Shown here in pieces: positions 1 through 10,737 of a stretch of 64,000 bases of DNA. The stretch is from Cadophora sp. MPI-SDFR-AT-0126 (taxonomy: Eukaryota > Ascomycota > Leotiomycetes > Helotiales > Ploettnerulaceae): assembly GCA_020747065.1 (NCBI GenBank), contig JAGMVK010000004.1, positions 1,736,001 through 1,800,000 of the forward strand, given 5' to 3'. Each line of letters opens with the position of its first letter. The stretch's first letter is position 1. Position numbers and translations under genes: made by a program. Below the pieces are notes generated by a model that worked only from the letters and a program-made list of their open reading frames with translations, did not search any database and had not been told where the DNA came from.

Positions 1-809
1 TGCTGTGCTGTCTACTCGTATCACTAATCCCTTCAATTGCGTGCTTGCCTTGTGCTCTCGTCATTGGACCCCATGCTACTCCCGTAGCGCTGACTTTGGA
101 GGCATATATTAAGGCTATTCCCCGAGCTCGAGAATGCATCACTCCGTCGTCCGACAACACAATGGCCATGGTGCTTCTATGTTATTGTTGCAGTTGCATT
201 CAACAGTCGGCTTGCTTCGATTGCGACTCAGCCATCAATCCTTTGCCCATTATGATTCCGTTCCAGCCAGCTTCGTGCTGATCTCCGCACGCTGATGCTG
301 CTGGCCGGGGTCGACAATTAAGATGCTGACAAGCGGAACGCTTTCTGCATGACATCCAACACTTCCCTTGGGACAGACAGACGTCACAATGTTGCCTCGT
401 TTTCGATCTCTTTCTCTTCCTTCGCTGTTGAAAGAATGTTACCAAACGAAGCTGCTGCCGGCCCAACCTTGACAGGCGGCTCGGACCACGAATGTCTCCG
501 TCTCTGTCTAGCTCCGGGCACTTTTCTTCTGCAAGCGGGCGAACAATCTCTCCAGGCCAGAAAGCCCACATGTAGACCTCGCATCGCATCGCATGCAACG
601 CAAGGTACATACTGTAACACAAGTCAAGGCACGGCCAGCCAACACGCAACGGGAGTACAGCCTTGATCACAAGCAATCTATTTCCCTTTGACTCCCTTCT
701 TATTCCGTGCCAACTGTTTCTCTGATCTTCTCCAACTACCAAATCCTCTTCTGTCCGAGCTTCTGGCTGTCCAGACTTCACAACAGTTTTCTGGCAACCC
801 GCCGCAGCA
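1..809. other. 5' flanking region, no supported gene
   Basis: I see no convincing gene here. Open frames exist on both strands, including one of about 200 codons on the minus strand, but none resembles a known domain and the longest runs antisense over the start of the MAPEG gene. The last few hundred bases, rich in C/T tracts, are the likely promoter and 5' UTR of that gene. Confidence 0.5.
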
Positions 810-1373
810 ATGGCGACCGTCACACTCGATCCCGCCTACGGGTGAGCTTTATCAAATTCCCCAAGCTCCCAGCCAGCAATTGACAGAGAAGCAGATATGT
901 TCTCCTCGCCGCAGCGTCAACATTCGTCATGAATGCCATCCATACAATAAATACCGGAAAGTACAGAAAGGCAGCGAAGGTCCCTTATCCAGCAGCGTAT
1001 GCCCCCGACTCGCGAACAGACGAAGCAGCCGTCAGGTTTAATTGCGCTCAGCGAGCTCACGCACATTTCATTGAGAATCAAGTCACGGCGTTAGGAAGTT
1101 TGATGCTGGCCGGCCTCCGATTTCCTCTGACCGCAGCAGTCTTTGGTCTAGGATGGAGTGTGTCGAGATATTTCTATATGACAGGGTGAGTGGACGACTT
1201 GAAAGAGAGCGGAAGGATCGTTGCTATCTGGAAGCTTTCGCTGACCTCGACGTAGCTATTCCAAAGGAGGAGATGGCAAGGGCAGATATAATGGCGTCAC
1301 TTTCTGGTTGTTCCAACTTGGACTTTTGGGCCTTACAGGGTACAATGGGCTTGCGATGATTATGGGATGGTAG
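810..1373 (+). CDS. Microsomal glutathione S-transferase-like MAPEG protein
   Basis: Predicted membrane-bound glutathione transferase/peroxidase of the MAPEG family (MGST3-like), which conjugates or reduces lipophilic electrophiles and lipid hydroperoxides in ER or outer mitochondrial membranes. Three exons: 810-841, 895-1185 and 1256-1373, with introns of 53 and 70 nt (GTGAGC and GTGAGT donors), giving 146 aa, the usual size. The N-terminus runs into a hydrophobic first helix (YVLLAAASTFV). The family hallmark FNCAQRAH, close to the FNCIQRAH of animal MGST3, follows, with later hydrophobic helices and an ending of GYNGLAMIMGW. The start ATG at 810 gives MATVTLDPAYG, a typical fungal beginning. 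The short first exon means a simple frame search would miss both ends. Family assignment is firm; the substrate is not known. Confidence 0.88.
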
Positions 1374-1747
1374 TTGAGAGGGGAAGCTGAGATTGCATGG
1401 GTTGAGTTTTTTTCTACTCTGCCAGAGCTGTACTACGAGCGACACGACATCCGCAGTTTGTAAAGGCCTAGCTGAGAATAGCACGTCCTCGTTCAGGAAC
1501 TTGGCATAGGTTTGCCAAATCAGTTGCATGGTTTGATTACGATGTGTACTAGGTCATGGTGCAAAGAATGCGGCTACCAACTATCCTTCTCGGCATGCCA
1601 AACATCTTAAGAAATATAGTCCAGAAACGCTTACCAAACTAGAAGAACAAGAACTCCTCATAATTCACTATATAACCTACCCAGTCATCAGTATTGTATG
1701 CATATGCAAGCCCAGGCTCCAGAATAGAAAAGTCACTGTCGTAATGC
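1374..1747. other. Convergent intergenic region
   Basis: This lies between the 3' ends of the MAPEG gene (plus) and the DNA polymerase gene (minus). It should carry both 3' UTRs and polyadenylation signals. I see no other feature. Confidence 0.5.
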
Positions 1748-3718
1748 TTAATCTGTGCATCTCAACGTCGGTTCTCTCCACTCCAAGCCAAGACCAGAAA
1801 AGACCATCTTTTCTTTCTCAAGCATGTCCCGGCCGCCCTTTTCCAGATCAACCCAAGCTCCATCATCAAGTCGCCGAATGCCACTGCTGTCGAACTTGAG
1901 GTTCTTCTCGTGGCGGCAGTATCTCCTGATGTCCATTTCAAACGTGGTTCCTCCAGTCCATCCAACAACAGCACATCCAGCAGTCTTCCAAGGAGTGATC
2001 AGGATGTCCACTCTTCGATGAGGGTTGGGATTCTTCGCCTTAGAATTCCGTTTTAAATCTTCCTCCTTGGTTGGCCACTCGGGATCTTGCCAGACTACGA
2101 GGCCCTTGTCCAGCGTATCGAAGCCAGAACCGGATTTTGGCATGCTACCTTTCCATTCGAGAGGAGATTGACCTCTGTCACTGGTTCTTGAGGAAACTTG
2201 AAGCTGGTGAGTGATGTATTCATCATCTTCTAAGCTGTCCAGCAGATCTCGAATAAGACCCTCAGTCGCATTCTCGTCTGGATGACTCAACATAACATCC
2301 ACATCGCCGGAGTCTGGTTTGCCTCTACGATATCCGCCGCAAATTACCATTTGGAATCCCTCCCGAAACTTATTGGCATGGTCCAAGACGGTACTGCCAA
2401 TACTCTCTACCTCGGCACGAGGTATCCTCCGCTGGAAGTCGTCATAAAGTTTGACACCAATCTGTTGTGACCTTGAAAGGCTACTCCTACAGCGGCAGTC
2501 AGTATGCGAACCCCTTAAGAAGACTGGTAGATTCAGGAGGCAGGAATGAGCTTACCAGCCATACTGAACAATATCGTCAAGGTCTGTCCATCCATTGTTG
2601 TAGAATTTCACTGCTGTCGTCGCAGCGACGTCATAAATGTCATAGAAAATGTTCAGAATATTCATGCGGGGGTCTTTGACAATGTCCTCAACTTCCTGAA
2701 TTCGCCCAGTCTTGCTCCATTCATGCCAGAGATTGGCAAACTTCTCGCCACAGCAAGGTAGTCTGATGATCTCCCCGCGAGACGTGATCGTGAAAGGATA
2801 GGCAGCGAGAGAGGCAATAGCTGAATGGTAAGTGTGCCTTTTCTTTTCTTCCTCATCGATGATACGTGCTTTTTTTATGATCTTGAGTAGTCTGATAAAC
2901 TCGTCGTTTGGGCCATGCATTGGAGTAGGACGCTGGCAGGAGTAAGTAGTACGCAAATAGTCTGGAAGTTCAGGAAGCTTCTCTTCGTGTTCATGATCCG
3001 CTGTGTCCTCTTGGTAGAGCATCGGGGCTGTTTGGCTGTTGATCTTCTTGTGGCGATGACCGTAGCTTCTTTGACTCGATGGTGGAGGGGTATCGGCTCT
3101 TGCACGAGATAAGATGCCAGTCCTATCCGCAAGCTGAGTTGAGCCAGATGCCCTTTGAATTGGCTTCGCAACAATCCTGCCTTCGTAGACTAGATATGGT
3201 CCTCTCGGTAGTAGCTTCTTTGCATTGACTGAATCCTCAAACCACCCAAGCTTGTAGACCTTGACCGTGTCGTTGTCAAGTGTCTTCCTAGAAGCGTCTG
3301 ACTTTCTAGGTGCATTTCGAGCGCGCTTAGGAGATAGGGTTTCCATGTGCGACTCAGTATCTGAATTAGGTGGTGTGTCTGAATCTGTGCTTAGGGAAAT
3401 GACCTCTTTGCCATCCTCGTGGGTGGTGGCCTTGCGCCGTTTCTTTGGCGGCTTTGGACTTTTACCATAGTTTCCTACTTCAGCATTTGCATCATCAACC
3501 GGAGTTGATGAACCTTGTGTCACATCTACCGTGTAAAGTCCCAATTTTCGCAGCTCATATGCGATCCTTCCCTTAGTGGTACTGACTCCTATGAATAGCT
3601 TGGTCTCATTCATATCGTACTTCACGTTGCCAAGCTGCTCCTCGATCTTATGGAGCAGATCAGGATCCGACTCGAAGCCGTTCTTGAGAATATAAATTGG
3701 GGGAAAGTTGAGTGCCAT
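1748..3718 (-). CDS. Family X DNA polymerase (Pol IV / Pol lambda-like)
   Basis: Gap-filling DNA polymerase of family X, expected in non-homologous end joining and base excision repair. Two exons: 3718-2556 and 2480-1748, with a 75-nt intron, giving 631 aa. The N-terminal ~90 residues look like a BRCT domain. A basic Ser/Pro-rich linker follows, then the helical 8-kDa-like and fingers regions. The nucleotidyltransferase core has GGYRRGKPDSGDVDVML with catalytic Asp447 and Asp449, and the third Asp at about 546 in RRVDILI. The helix-hairpin-helix-like QQIGVKLYDDF and IPRAEV precede it, as in Pol lambda. Splicing at the intron restores a continuous QYGCLSRSQQIGVK. The start ATG at 3718 fits a BRCT at the extreme N-terminus. 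Naming it as fungal POL4 is likely but a paralogue cannot be excluded. Confidence 0.92.
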
Positions 3719-4064
3719 TTCAGCTGATGATGGATTTTCGATACCAGATGATCAGGATGTTGTGGCTTTGCAAGTGGTTGAGGGCTCGTTTCTCTTGGTT
3801 GCTAGGTTTTACATGGGGAATTGTTGCTCCTGCAGTCTCTCGATTTTTACATCAGGCCTGGACGATACGCGCTATATGAGCAAGACGGGGCGTCCATTCT
3901 CGACTGTGGGTGATTTGAAACATATGGAAGCGGGTGGTGGTTTAGAGACATCTTAACGTTCACTTCTTATTGAATCTGAGCAGGTGGGTGCAACCATCAT
4001 CGTTGGGAGTTTTTGTCGTCATCACAAATTGTCACTTAGATCACGTAATCAGGTTCAAGAGGGG

Positions 4065-4324
4065 CACCAGTGGGTGTCAGAATTCGTTTACCAGGCTAAG
4101 ATTAGACGAGTTTTAGAAATTACAACAACGCCACGTTATTACAGATATATACTTGTCAGCTTTGGAGAGGAAGTCAGTTGATAGTTTACGTGTGTTATTA
4201 AAGTTTTAATAATCCGATTTATTAATTTGTTGTTAAATAATAGAGGAAATTAAGTAGACTTAGTATTTGTGTTCCTCGCCTAATTCCATCTAGCGTGGTA
4301 AACGAATTCTGACACCCACTGGTG
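4065..4324. mobile_element. MITE-like element 1 with 29-bp perfect terminal inverted repeats
   Basis: A 260-bp segment bounded by perfect 29-bp inverted repeats at 4065-4093 and 4296-4324 (starting CACCAGTGGGTGTCAG). The interior is AT-rich and non-coding. Both ends are flanked by GGGG, which could be a 4-bp target duplication but is low-complexity. The structure is that of a small non-autonomous DNA transposon; I cannot name the superfamily. Confidence 0.8.
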
Positions 4325-4330
4325 GGGGCC

Positions 4331-4773
4331 CAGTGGGTGTCGGAATTGTTTGCGCACGACCCGAGAACACTAATTCCTCACCAAAAACACTAACCTTTAA
4401 GGACTTATAACTTAGTCAATTATATATAATTATTTTTGAAACTTATGAAGTATAGTATAACGAATCAGATAATTAGATTGCATTATTTAGTTTTTCTATT
4501 TACTTATTATTTAAGTAATAAACTATTAACGTAGTATTATTCGCAGAGAAATTTACTAGGGAAATCAAAATTACCTAATTACTTCTAAGTAATAAGTTTT
4601 AGAAGAATACTTTTAACGAGTAATTTCATCAACTTATTAAGATTTCCTTGAATATAAAAAATTATTGCCTCTTATAGTACGATTATATTTGGTCAGAGCA
4701 CTGTAAAGAGGGTGACTTTTGGTGTGTTTTCGGCTAACTTTAGGGGTTGCGCAAACAATTCTGACACACACTG
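4331..4773. mobile_element. MITE-like element 2 with related 26-bp inverted repeats
   Basis: A 443-bp AT-rich, non-coding segment bounded by 26-bp inverted repeats at 4331-4356 and 4748-4773 (left end CAGTGGGTGTCGGAATTG) with two mismatches. The repeat shares its outer half with element 1 (CAGTGGGTGTC then GAATT), so the two belong to one family or were moved by one transposase. The left end lies only six bases from the right end of element 1. One larger element with internal rearrangement is an alternative. Confidence 0.75.
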
Positions 4774-5119
4774 GTGGGGTGGAGCGGGTAATAACAAACC
4801 AACATATTGAGCGGAGGTACTGTAAGCTTTAGTGCTATATTTGACACGGCACTATACATTACACTTACTTCAAATCGCGTGCGTTTTGCATTCCCTGCAC
4901 ATCCGTCGAAATGCGTGGGATTCGTGTTGTCAAAATAGGGCTTCAATACATTCTTATTATCTCATGAGGCAGCAGGGCCTTATTGTAGGTCAATTTACGT
5001 AATTCCCCTAGCGGAGCAAGCTCAATTTAATGAGTGCCTTCGCCAAACGCCTCCCAGACTTATCAAGGCTACCTACCTACCTCTCTACATAGTAAGGTAG
5101 ATGACGACATTTGCGGATG

Positions 5120-6550
5120 TCAGACATCCTCAAACTCCATGTCCTCTTCACTTTCGTCCTCATCCTTTGGATTTGTCGATGGCGCTTCGATCTTGACCTT
5201 CTTCACGGGTCGGCCATCCTCATTTGGTGTAGCTGGTCCTGTCACCGGACTTGTTGCACCTGTGCTCGTCCCACTACCAGAAGCACTACCGCCCTTCTTT
5301 AAGATACTGGTGAGGCCATTTGACGAAAATGATATTGGTTTAAAGTCAGCGGTCGAACTTGCAGGCGTGGCCGCACCAGATCCGGTCGCTACCACATCCT
5401 CAAAGTCTTCTTCATCGTCTTCATCTGTCTCGTACTCCTCGTCTTGCTCCCGCTCTGCTTCTTTTGCCTGCTCTGCCCGAAGACGTGCAAAATAGTCATC
5501 AATTTCGGTACCCTCTGCAGTGCCAGATGGAGTATCAAGGTCGATTTTCTTGTCAACCTCAGAAGTGGAGGTAATTGACGCGCCGGGACCATACTTGACT
5601 TGCTCGCCGGTAACAGTGCTGTGAGTGAAGTGCATTGGCATAGCATTTTGTGCAGCAGTCCTTTCTTTCAGAGCCTTCTCAGCAGCGATCTCTGCTTCAG
5701 TTGGCCCGTCTGAGGCTGTAAGGGTCACCGAAATAGCTGTATTACCTGCATTGGCCATCCCACGAACAGCTGTTGGCTTGGAAGCAGATGGATCTACCGG
5801 TGCAGTCTCATTTGCGGGATTGGTCTCGTCTCGGACGACTTTGAGCTGAGATGCCATAGCACGATCGAACGTGTTTTCCGGGATGACAATCTCGTCGATC
5901 TTGGGAAGTAACTCGGTGATGAACCTGAATTGCGAATGATATTTCGTAGATTGCTCATGCCCACCTTTATTGTTGTCAGGATCGTGCTTGAGAATACCGT
6001 TGCATCGTTGACATCGAAAGCCGTTAGCCACATCCCATTTGTGAAGGACCTCGAGCTGTGTCCATTCGGACTTGCAGGTCAAACAGAAGTATTCCTTTCG
6101 TTCGGTCTCTGGCACGGTATTGCCTTGAACTTGCTTATTGAGAAGGTAGACACGCCACTTAATGGCATCGATGGTCGCTCGATAGTCGATGTAGTAATAG
6201 GTTCTGTTCATAGGGCGTTGCTGACCCTCCTTTTGCTCTTGGCGGGTATGACTGTGGAGAACTGAGCTGCTATACGGAAAGAAAAACATGAAGATATGCC
6301 TACACAGCAAGAAATCTATCCTCCTTCAAACGCCCGCATAGCTTGTGAAGCTCCTTGGTGTTCATGCCCATCAGGTATGCCATATCATCGTCGCGCAAAC
6401 TATCCTTTTGTCAACATATGCTTTCGGAGACACCACACTACTCGGAGAAACATACGCTGAGTGGATAATCAGCGCATCTATGACCAGAACGTGCTTGGTT
6501 TCATAGAACGAGCGCACGCAAGAGCGCACAAGGCTCTGTGCCAGCTCCAT
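5120..6550 (-). CDS. Transcription initiation factor IIE subunit alpha (TFA1-like)
   Basis: Large subunit of TFIIE, which joins the RNA polymerase II pre-initiation complex and recruits and stimulates TFIIH. Three exons: 6550-6456, 6399-6304 and 6251-5120 (introns 56 and 52 nt), giving 440 aa. The N-terminal winged-helix region contains LRDDDMAYLMGMN and ELHKLCGRLKEDRFL. It is followed by RPMNRTYYYIDY and a zinc ribbon with Cys120, Cys123, Cys144 and Cys147. The C-terminal half is low complexity with acidic runs (DEEYETDEDDEEDFEDV and the final EDESEEDMEFEDV), as expected for the family. The first two exons are short, so they are only seen by following splice sites. It shares a divergent promoter of about 470 bp with PUS1. 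Confidence 0.93.
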
Positions 6551-7024
6551 AGTTACTGAAGTTTGCCGATGTGATGCAGGTTCTCGAAGGCTGTTAACGC
6601 TTGAAAGGATCGGTGGATGGCTTTTGGAGGAGGGGAGATCAGAGGAGTGCAGAGCTCAAAGGAGGCTGGCCGTCAATGGAGGTCAAAGAATCCCATTATT
6701 CACGGCAGCAGACAGCATGTGTCAAAGCGAATGGTCGGGAGGATGAATCGTAAGAAGCGCCGAGGCGGGCGACAATGAAATAAAAAGAAATAGACTGGCG
6801 GGGCAGGTCGAATATGGAAGTGAAGTGAATTGCCTGCCTGATGTAAAAGTTGAGATATTGACTGGAATCTTGAAGGTGAAGGCAAGGCTGACGCTCGCTA
6901 GAGCCAATTCGGCTTAGTTTCAGTACTTTTTCAAGGCTGCGACTCGCCTTTGCTTAGAGCTTTGCTTTGCTCGCACGCACACGGTAGTATTGAAGGCTAT
7001 GAAAGCTTTTCGACACACACAGAA
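6551..7024. promoter_or_regulatory. Divergent promoter between TFIIE alpha and PUS1
   Basis: A 474-bp intergenic region separating the start codons of two outward-facing housekeeping genes. It must hold both promoters and both 5' UTRs. I did not identify a specific factor site or TATA box that I would defend. Confidence 0.55.
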
Positions 7025-8850
7025 ATGGCAGAGAATTCTTCCGCAGCTGTACCCACTGGTAGCAGTGCCTCCAATGGTGATGAAAATACCAATCCACAAA
7101 ATACAAGTCAGGGGGATAGGGACAGGAATCAGCGTGGCAGAGGTCGAGGGAGGAGTGGCCAGGGTCGTGGCGGTCGAGGCGGCGGTAGAGGAGGCGGCCG
7201 TGATAGGAGAGGCTTCTCATCGAAGGATCAAGGTGGTCGCAACAAGAAGGGGGAAGTGGGACGAGGGGAATGGACGTACGTTGATCCACGATCTGGTATT
7301 ATACCTGACTAACTAAATGAAGTCGAGGCAATCTAGATAAACGAAAACGCAACGATGAAGAGCAAGCAGCCAAGCGTCGCAAGCTCAATGATGGGGAAAA
7401 AGGAACAGACCTTCTATTCTCGAAAGAAGAAATCGACGCCGAGGGTCGAAAGCCGAAGCGCAAAGTCGCTGTTTTGATTGGGTATGCGGGCTCTGGATAT
7501 AAGGGCATGCAGATCAATGGCGCGGAAAAGACCATCGAAGGAGATATCTTTAAAGCTTTTGTGGCGGCAGGCGCAATCTCGAAAGCAAACGCTGACGACC
7601 CGAAGAAATCGTCTCTCGTTAGGTGTGCTAGGACCGACAAGGGTGTGCATGCTGCAGGCAATGTCATATCATTGAAGCTCATTGTCGAGGAATCCAACAT
7701 CATTCAACTCATCAATGAGAGTTTGCCCCCTCAAATTCGGGTTTGGGGTATCGAGCGAACCAATGGATCCTTCAGCTGTTACCAAACATGCGATTCTAGA
7801 TGGTATGAGTACTTGATCCCAACCTATTCTTTCCTTCCACCACATCCGCAGAGTTTTCTGGGTAAGAAAATCATAGAGTCCGCGGAGAAAGAGGGAGTCT
7901 TTGATACATACCAGTCTCGACAAGAAGATGTTGCCGATTTTTGGAAGTCAACCGAAGAGACTTACGTTCAGCCAATATTGGACAGACTTGACCCTGAGCT
8001 GAGAGAAGCTGTTGTTGTTGCCCTCCACAGTTTGGACGATGGGGATCTAGTGGCGAAGGAGACCACCAAGAAGCCAATCGATGAGGAAATCGAACCAAAA
8101 CCCAGGGACATAGAAAGCGTCGAAGAAGCAAGCACAAAAGAAATCCAGTCTGAGCAGGAAGCTACAACTTCTGCAACACTCGGAATTGAGAAGGAAAACA
8201 CCTCTTTGGCCAATGATGAAACCGACAAGGCACTTGAGCCGTATGCACAAAATACTGAAATGCCGGCCGAACCTTCCAAATCGATTCTCAGTCCAGTCGA
8301 AGCAGCGATCAAAGAGATCAAAGCAGCTTATATCACTGCGAAGAAGGCTTATCGTATATCAGCTTCTCGGCGTGAAAGAGTCCAAGAAGCCCTGAACTGC
8401 TATGTTGGCACCCGAAACTTCCACAACTACACAATTCAGAAGACATTCTCGGATCCATCAGCGAAGCGAGTAATCCGTTCCTTCAAGGTTGGTCCAGATC
8501 CAATTATCATTAACGACACTGAATGGCTCTCATTGAAGGTCCACGGTCAATCATTCATGATGCATCAGATCCGCAAGATGGTAGCTATGGCCGCCCTCGT
8601 CGTGAGATGCGGTACGCCGCTGTCGATCATCAACGATAGCTACGGCGCAGCAAACATTAGTATTCCAAAGGCACCTGGCTTGGGCCTGTTACTGGAACGA
8701 CCAGTATTTGACAGCTACAACCAGAAGGCTGTAAACGAGTACAAGCGAGAGAAAATCAACTTTGACAAGTATCAAAAGGAAATGGATGAGTTCAAGCAAC
8801 GTGAGATCTATGATAGGATCTTCAGGGAGGAGGAGCGTGATCACCAGTAA
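7025..8850 (+). CDS. PUS1: tRNA pseudouridine synthase 1
   Basis: TruA-family enzyme that isomerises uridines to pseudouridine in tRNA (and some snRNA/mRNA) in the nucleus. Exons 7025-7275 and 7323-8850, with a 47-nt intron that has a clear CTAAC branch point, give 592 aa. The catalytic motif ARTDKGVHA is present with Asp189 as nucleophile. The fold is also marked by IGYAGSGYKGMQ near residue 136, the RWYEYLIPTY strand, the GTRNFHNYT segment and HQIRKMVAMA. A Glu/Lys-rich insertion of about 100 residues splits the two halves, as is common in fungal Pus1. The N-terminus has an unusual Arg/Gly-rich stretch (about residues 35-62) like an RGG box. The ATG at 7025 was preferred because the longer open frame upstream begins only with a TTG. 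Confidence 0.93.
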
Positions 8851-9541
8851 GTTTTAGAGAGTGGAATCTACACACATTCTGCTGCTATCGCCTTCTCATA
8901 AGCTGACGAGATTAGATTCCATGCTTTCTTTCATCACGTGGATCATTTTCGAACAGATTTCTTCCTTTGGGTTACAGCTTCCGGTCTCTCTGCTGCGAGA
9001 CAAAGCAAGGCCCCAGCTCGGACGGACAATAACAGCGATGATGAAGCCGATATCAACGGCGAAGAGGGATGAACGTACTGCGTTGGCTGGATCGTGGAAG
9101 CATCAATCAAAGAAGGCGTTGATGTCTGCGGTCGCCAAGCAAACTGTCTAGAAAATCAGCCATACGTGGTGCTTCAAAGCAATTTCATCGTGTCGAAAGC
9201 ACATATCTTTCGAAGCAATTTGACCCCCTAGTCCCTACCCCCGGGCAACCGGTGGCACCCATGCCTCGAACACCAAGTTCAAAATTTGCCAACATTGCAG
9301 ATGACACGGCTTGGCTTCGTGTGGTGAGGTAACAGGTCTTTTCAACTTAGCTTTGAATCTCAAAAAAGTGGGGGAACAAGTGCTTTGCATGAGTCGGAGG
9401 AGGCTTGGTATAATCCGCATAAATAAAGCATATCATGGTGGCATAAGCCTGGTATCTAGAACGCCGTTGTATGACCTCCCGTATCCCATCCATATATTAT
9501 GCATCTCAAACGCCCATCCTAACCCAGCCTAAAAGAATGAA
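8851..9541. other. Convergent intergenic region
   Basis: About 690 bp between the stop codons of PUS1 (plus) and MED22 (minus). An open frame of 96 codons near the PUS1 end has no recognisable features and I do not call it. Otherwise I see only the two 3' UTRs. Confidence 0.5.
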
Positions 9542-10330
9542 TTATTTCGAAGGTGGATGCTCAGCCGCCCTCTTCAGAGCTGCTTCAACCAATTCTCCGA
9601 CCTTTTGAGAGTCGAAATCCATTTGGCCTTCTCCTTCCCCTTCCTGAATGTCTCGCAAGGGACCAAATAGCCAAAGCTCCTTCAGCTCACGAGACAGCTG
9701 GAGCAAGTCTTCTGTAGCACGAACCTATAGCATGTGAAAACTTAGCTCCAAACCATCTTTAAATGCTACGCGACCAAGTGAAGTCAATCATACCAAAGCA
9801 GACCCCTCTACTTCCATCTGCAGTCCATGTGCAGCAGCCATTTCTTTCGTTGCTCCATCTTGGACTGGCTCGGCAGCAAGAGTAATCAGGGTTTTGAAGC
9901 GAGTGAGTAAAGCAGCCACGGCACGCTGTTCACGGTCTGCAGGGGTGTTAGAACCCGAACCTTCAGAAAGATCTTTCTTCGAAGACGTTGCTGGCGTTGT
10001 GGGGCATGGGCCTCCGGTGGCAGAGGGAGATCCACGACTCCCAGTGGTGGTGGTGGTGAGACTGGGGATGAGAGCACCATTTGTAGGAGTTGACTCGTTT
10101 GAATGTGTCGCATTTGAGATGCCATTGCTGTCAACACCATCAAAGCACGATCCGTTTGTTTGCGCCATCTTGTACTCTGCATCCGCTACCAGGTTGTGCG
10201 CACAGGAGTTCGTCGATAGATCCAATGTATGCATGTGCTCTTGGGGCATGATGAGAGGAAAGAGTTGAAGAGAAATAAATGGTGCTTACTTACCAACGAG
10301 GCTGCTTGTGGTGCGCTGTGCGCCTTCCAT
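9542..10330 (-). CDS. MED22: Mediator of RNA polymerase II transcription subunit 22
   Basis: Subunit of the Mediator head module (Srb6/Surf5 family), bridging regulators to RNA polymerase II. Three exons: 10330-10294, 10239-9794 and 9724-9542 (introns 54 and 69 nt), 221 aa. The recognisable core is split. A short N-terminal helix (MEGAQRTTSSLVEHM) leads to a long Ser/Thr/Gly-rich linker, after which come ALLTRFKTLITLA, LQMEVEGSALVRATEDLL and SRELKELWLFGPL, the conserved Med22 helices. The C-terminus is a second helix (KVGELVEAALKRAAEH). The linker of about 70 residues is longer than I expect for Med22 and could hide an unrecognised intron, although the frame stays open throughout. Assignment rests on the helix motifs and gene size. 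Confidence 0.82.
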
Positions 10331-10366
10331 TTGAAGCGAGTGAGTGAGTGAATAAAATTCAGATAA

Positions 10367-10398
10367 TTATATATATAGATATAGATATAGATATATAT
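10367..10398. repeat. GATATA-type microsatellite
   Basis: Short run of alternating TA and TAGA units upstream of MED22 and twinfilin. It is a simple repeat in the shared divergent promoter, with no further function inferred. Confidence 0.8.
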
Positions 10399-10521
10399 TT
10401 GTGGCGGCTAAGTGAATGAATGAATGATTGAGGGTGAAATTGAGTAAAGCGTAGAGTGAGTGAAGTCGGGGTCTCGGGTCGGTCAGGTTATTATAGGTCA
10501 ATCAGAATGGAGGGGAGACTT

Positions 10522-10561
10522 CTGCCCTGCCCTGCCCTGCCCTGCCCTGCCCTGCCCTGCC
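10522..10561. repeat. CTGCC pentanucleotide tandem repeat, 8 units
   Basis: Eight perfect CTGCC units about 180 bp upstream of the twinfilin start. It is a variable-number repeat candidate in the promoter or 5' UTR of that gene. Confidence 0.95.
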
Positions 10562-10737
10562 CGCTGCCCCTCCCCTCCATCGAGACTACTCGCACCTTCC
10601 GTACAATATCTCGCCCCGCCTACAATACCCCACCAGCGGCAGCGGACAGCTTCTGCTCTGCTGCCCTCGTACTTTGAAAACCTTACTTACATTGCCTACC
10701 GGCCCAGACATACCCGCAAATCACAAACCATCTCAAG

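Larger units (their letters stand above)
3719..5119. other. Intergenic region with AT-rich core and MITEs
   Basis: About 1.4 kb between two minus-strand genes. It holds the Pol X promoter at the left end and the TFIIE alpha 3' UTR at the right. The middle (about 4,180-4,740) is strongly AT-rich and is occupied by the two MITE-like elements listed separately. No coding potential is seen. Confidence 0.6.
10331..10737. promoter_or_regulatory. Divergent promoter between MED22 and twinfilin
   Basis: A 407-bp region between two outward-facing start codons. It contains the two simple repeats listed separately and C/T-rich tracts typical of fungal core promoters. No specific factor site is claimed. 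Confidence 0.5.

Noticed and set aside
200..823. Open frame of about 207 codons on the minus strand
   Set aside because: No domain, odd composition, and it overlaps the start exon of the well-supported MAPEG gene on the other strand.
4740..4946. Minus-strand frame over the right end of MITE 2
   Set aside because: It reads through the terminal inverted repeat and has no protein-like features.
8861..9151. 96-codon open frame after PUS1
   Set aside because: No similarity or domain, and it lies in what should be the 3' UTR.
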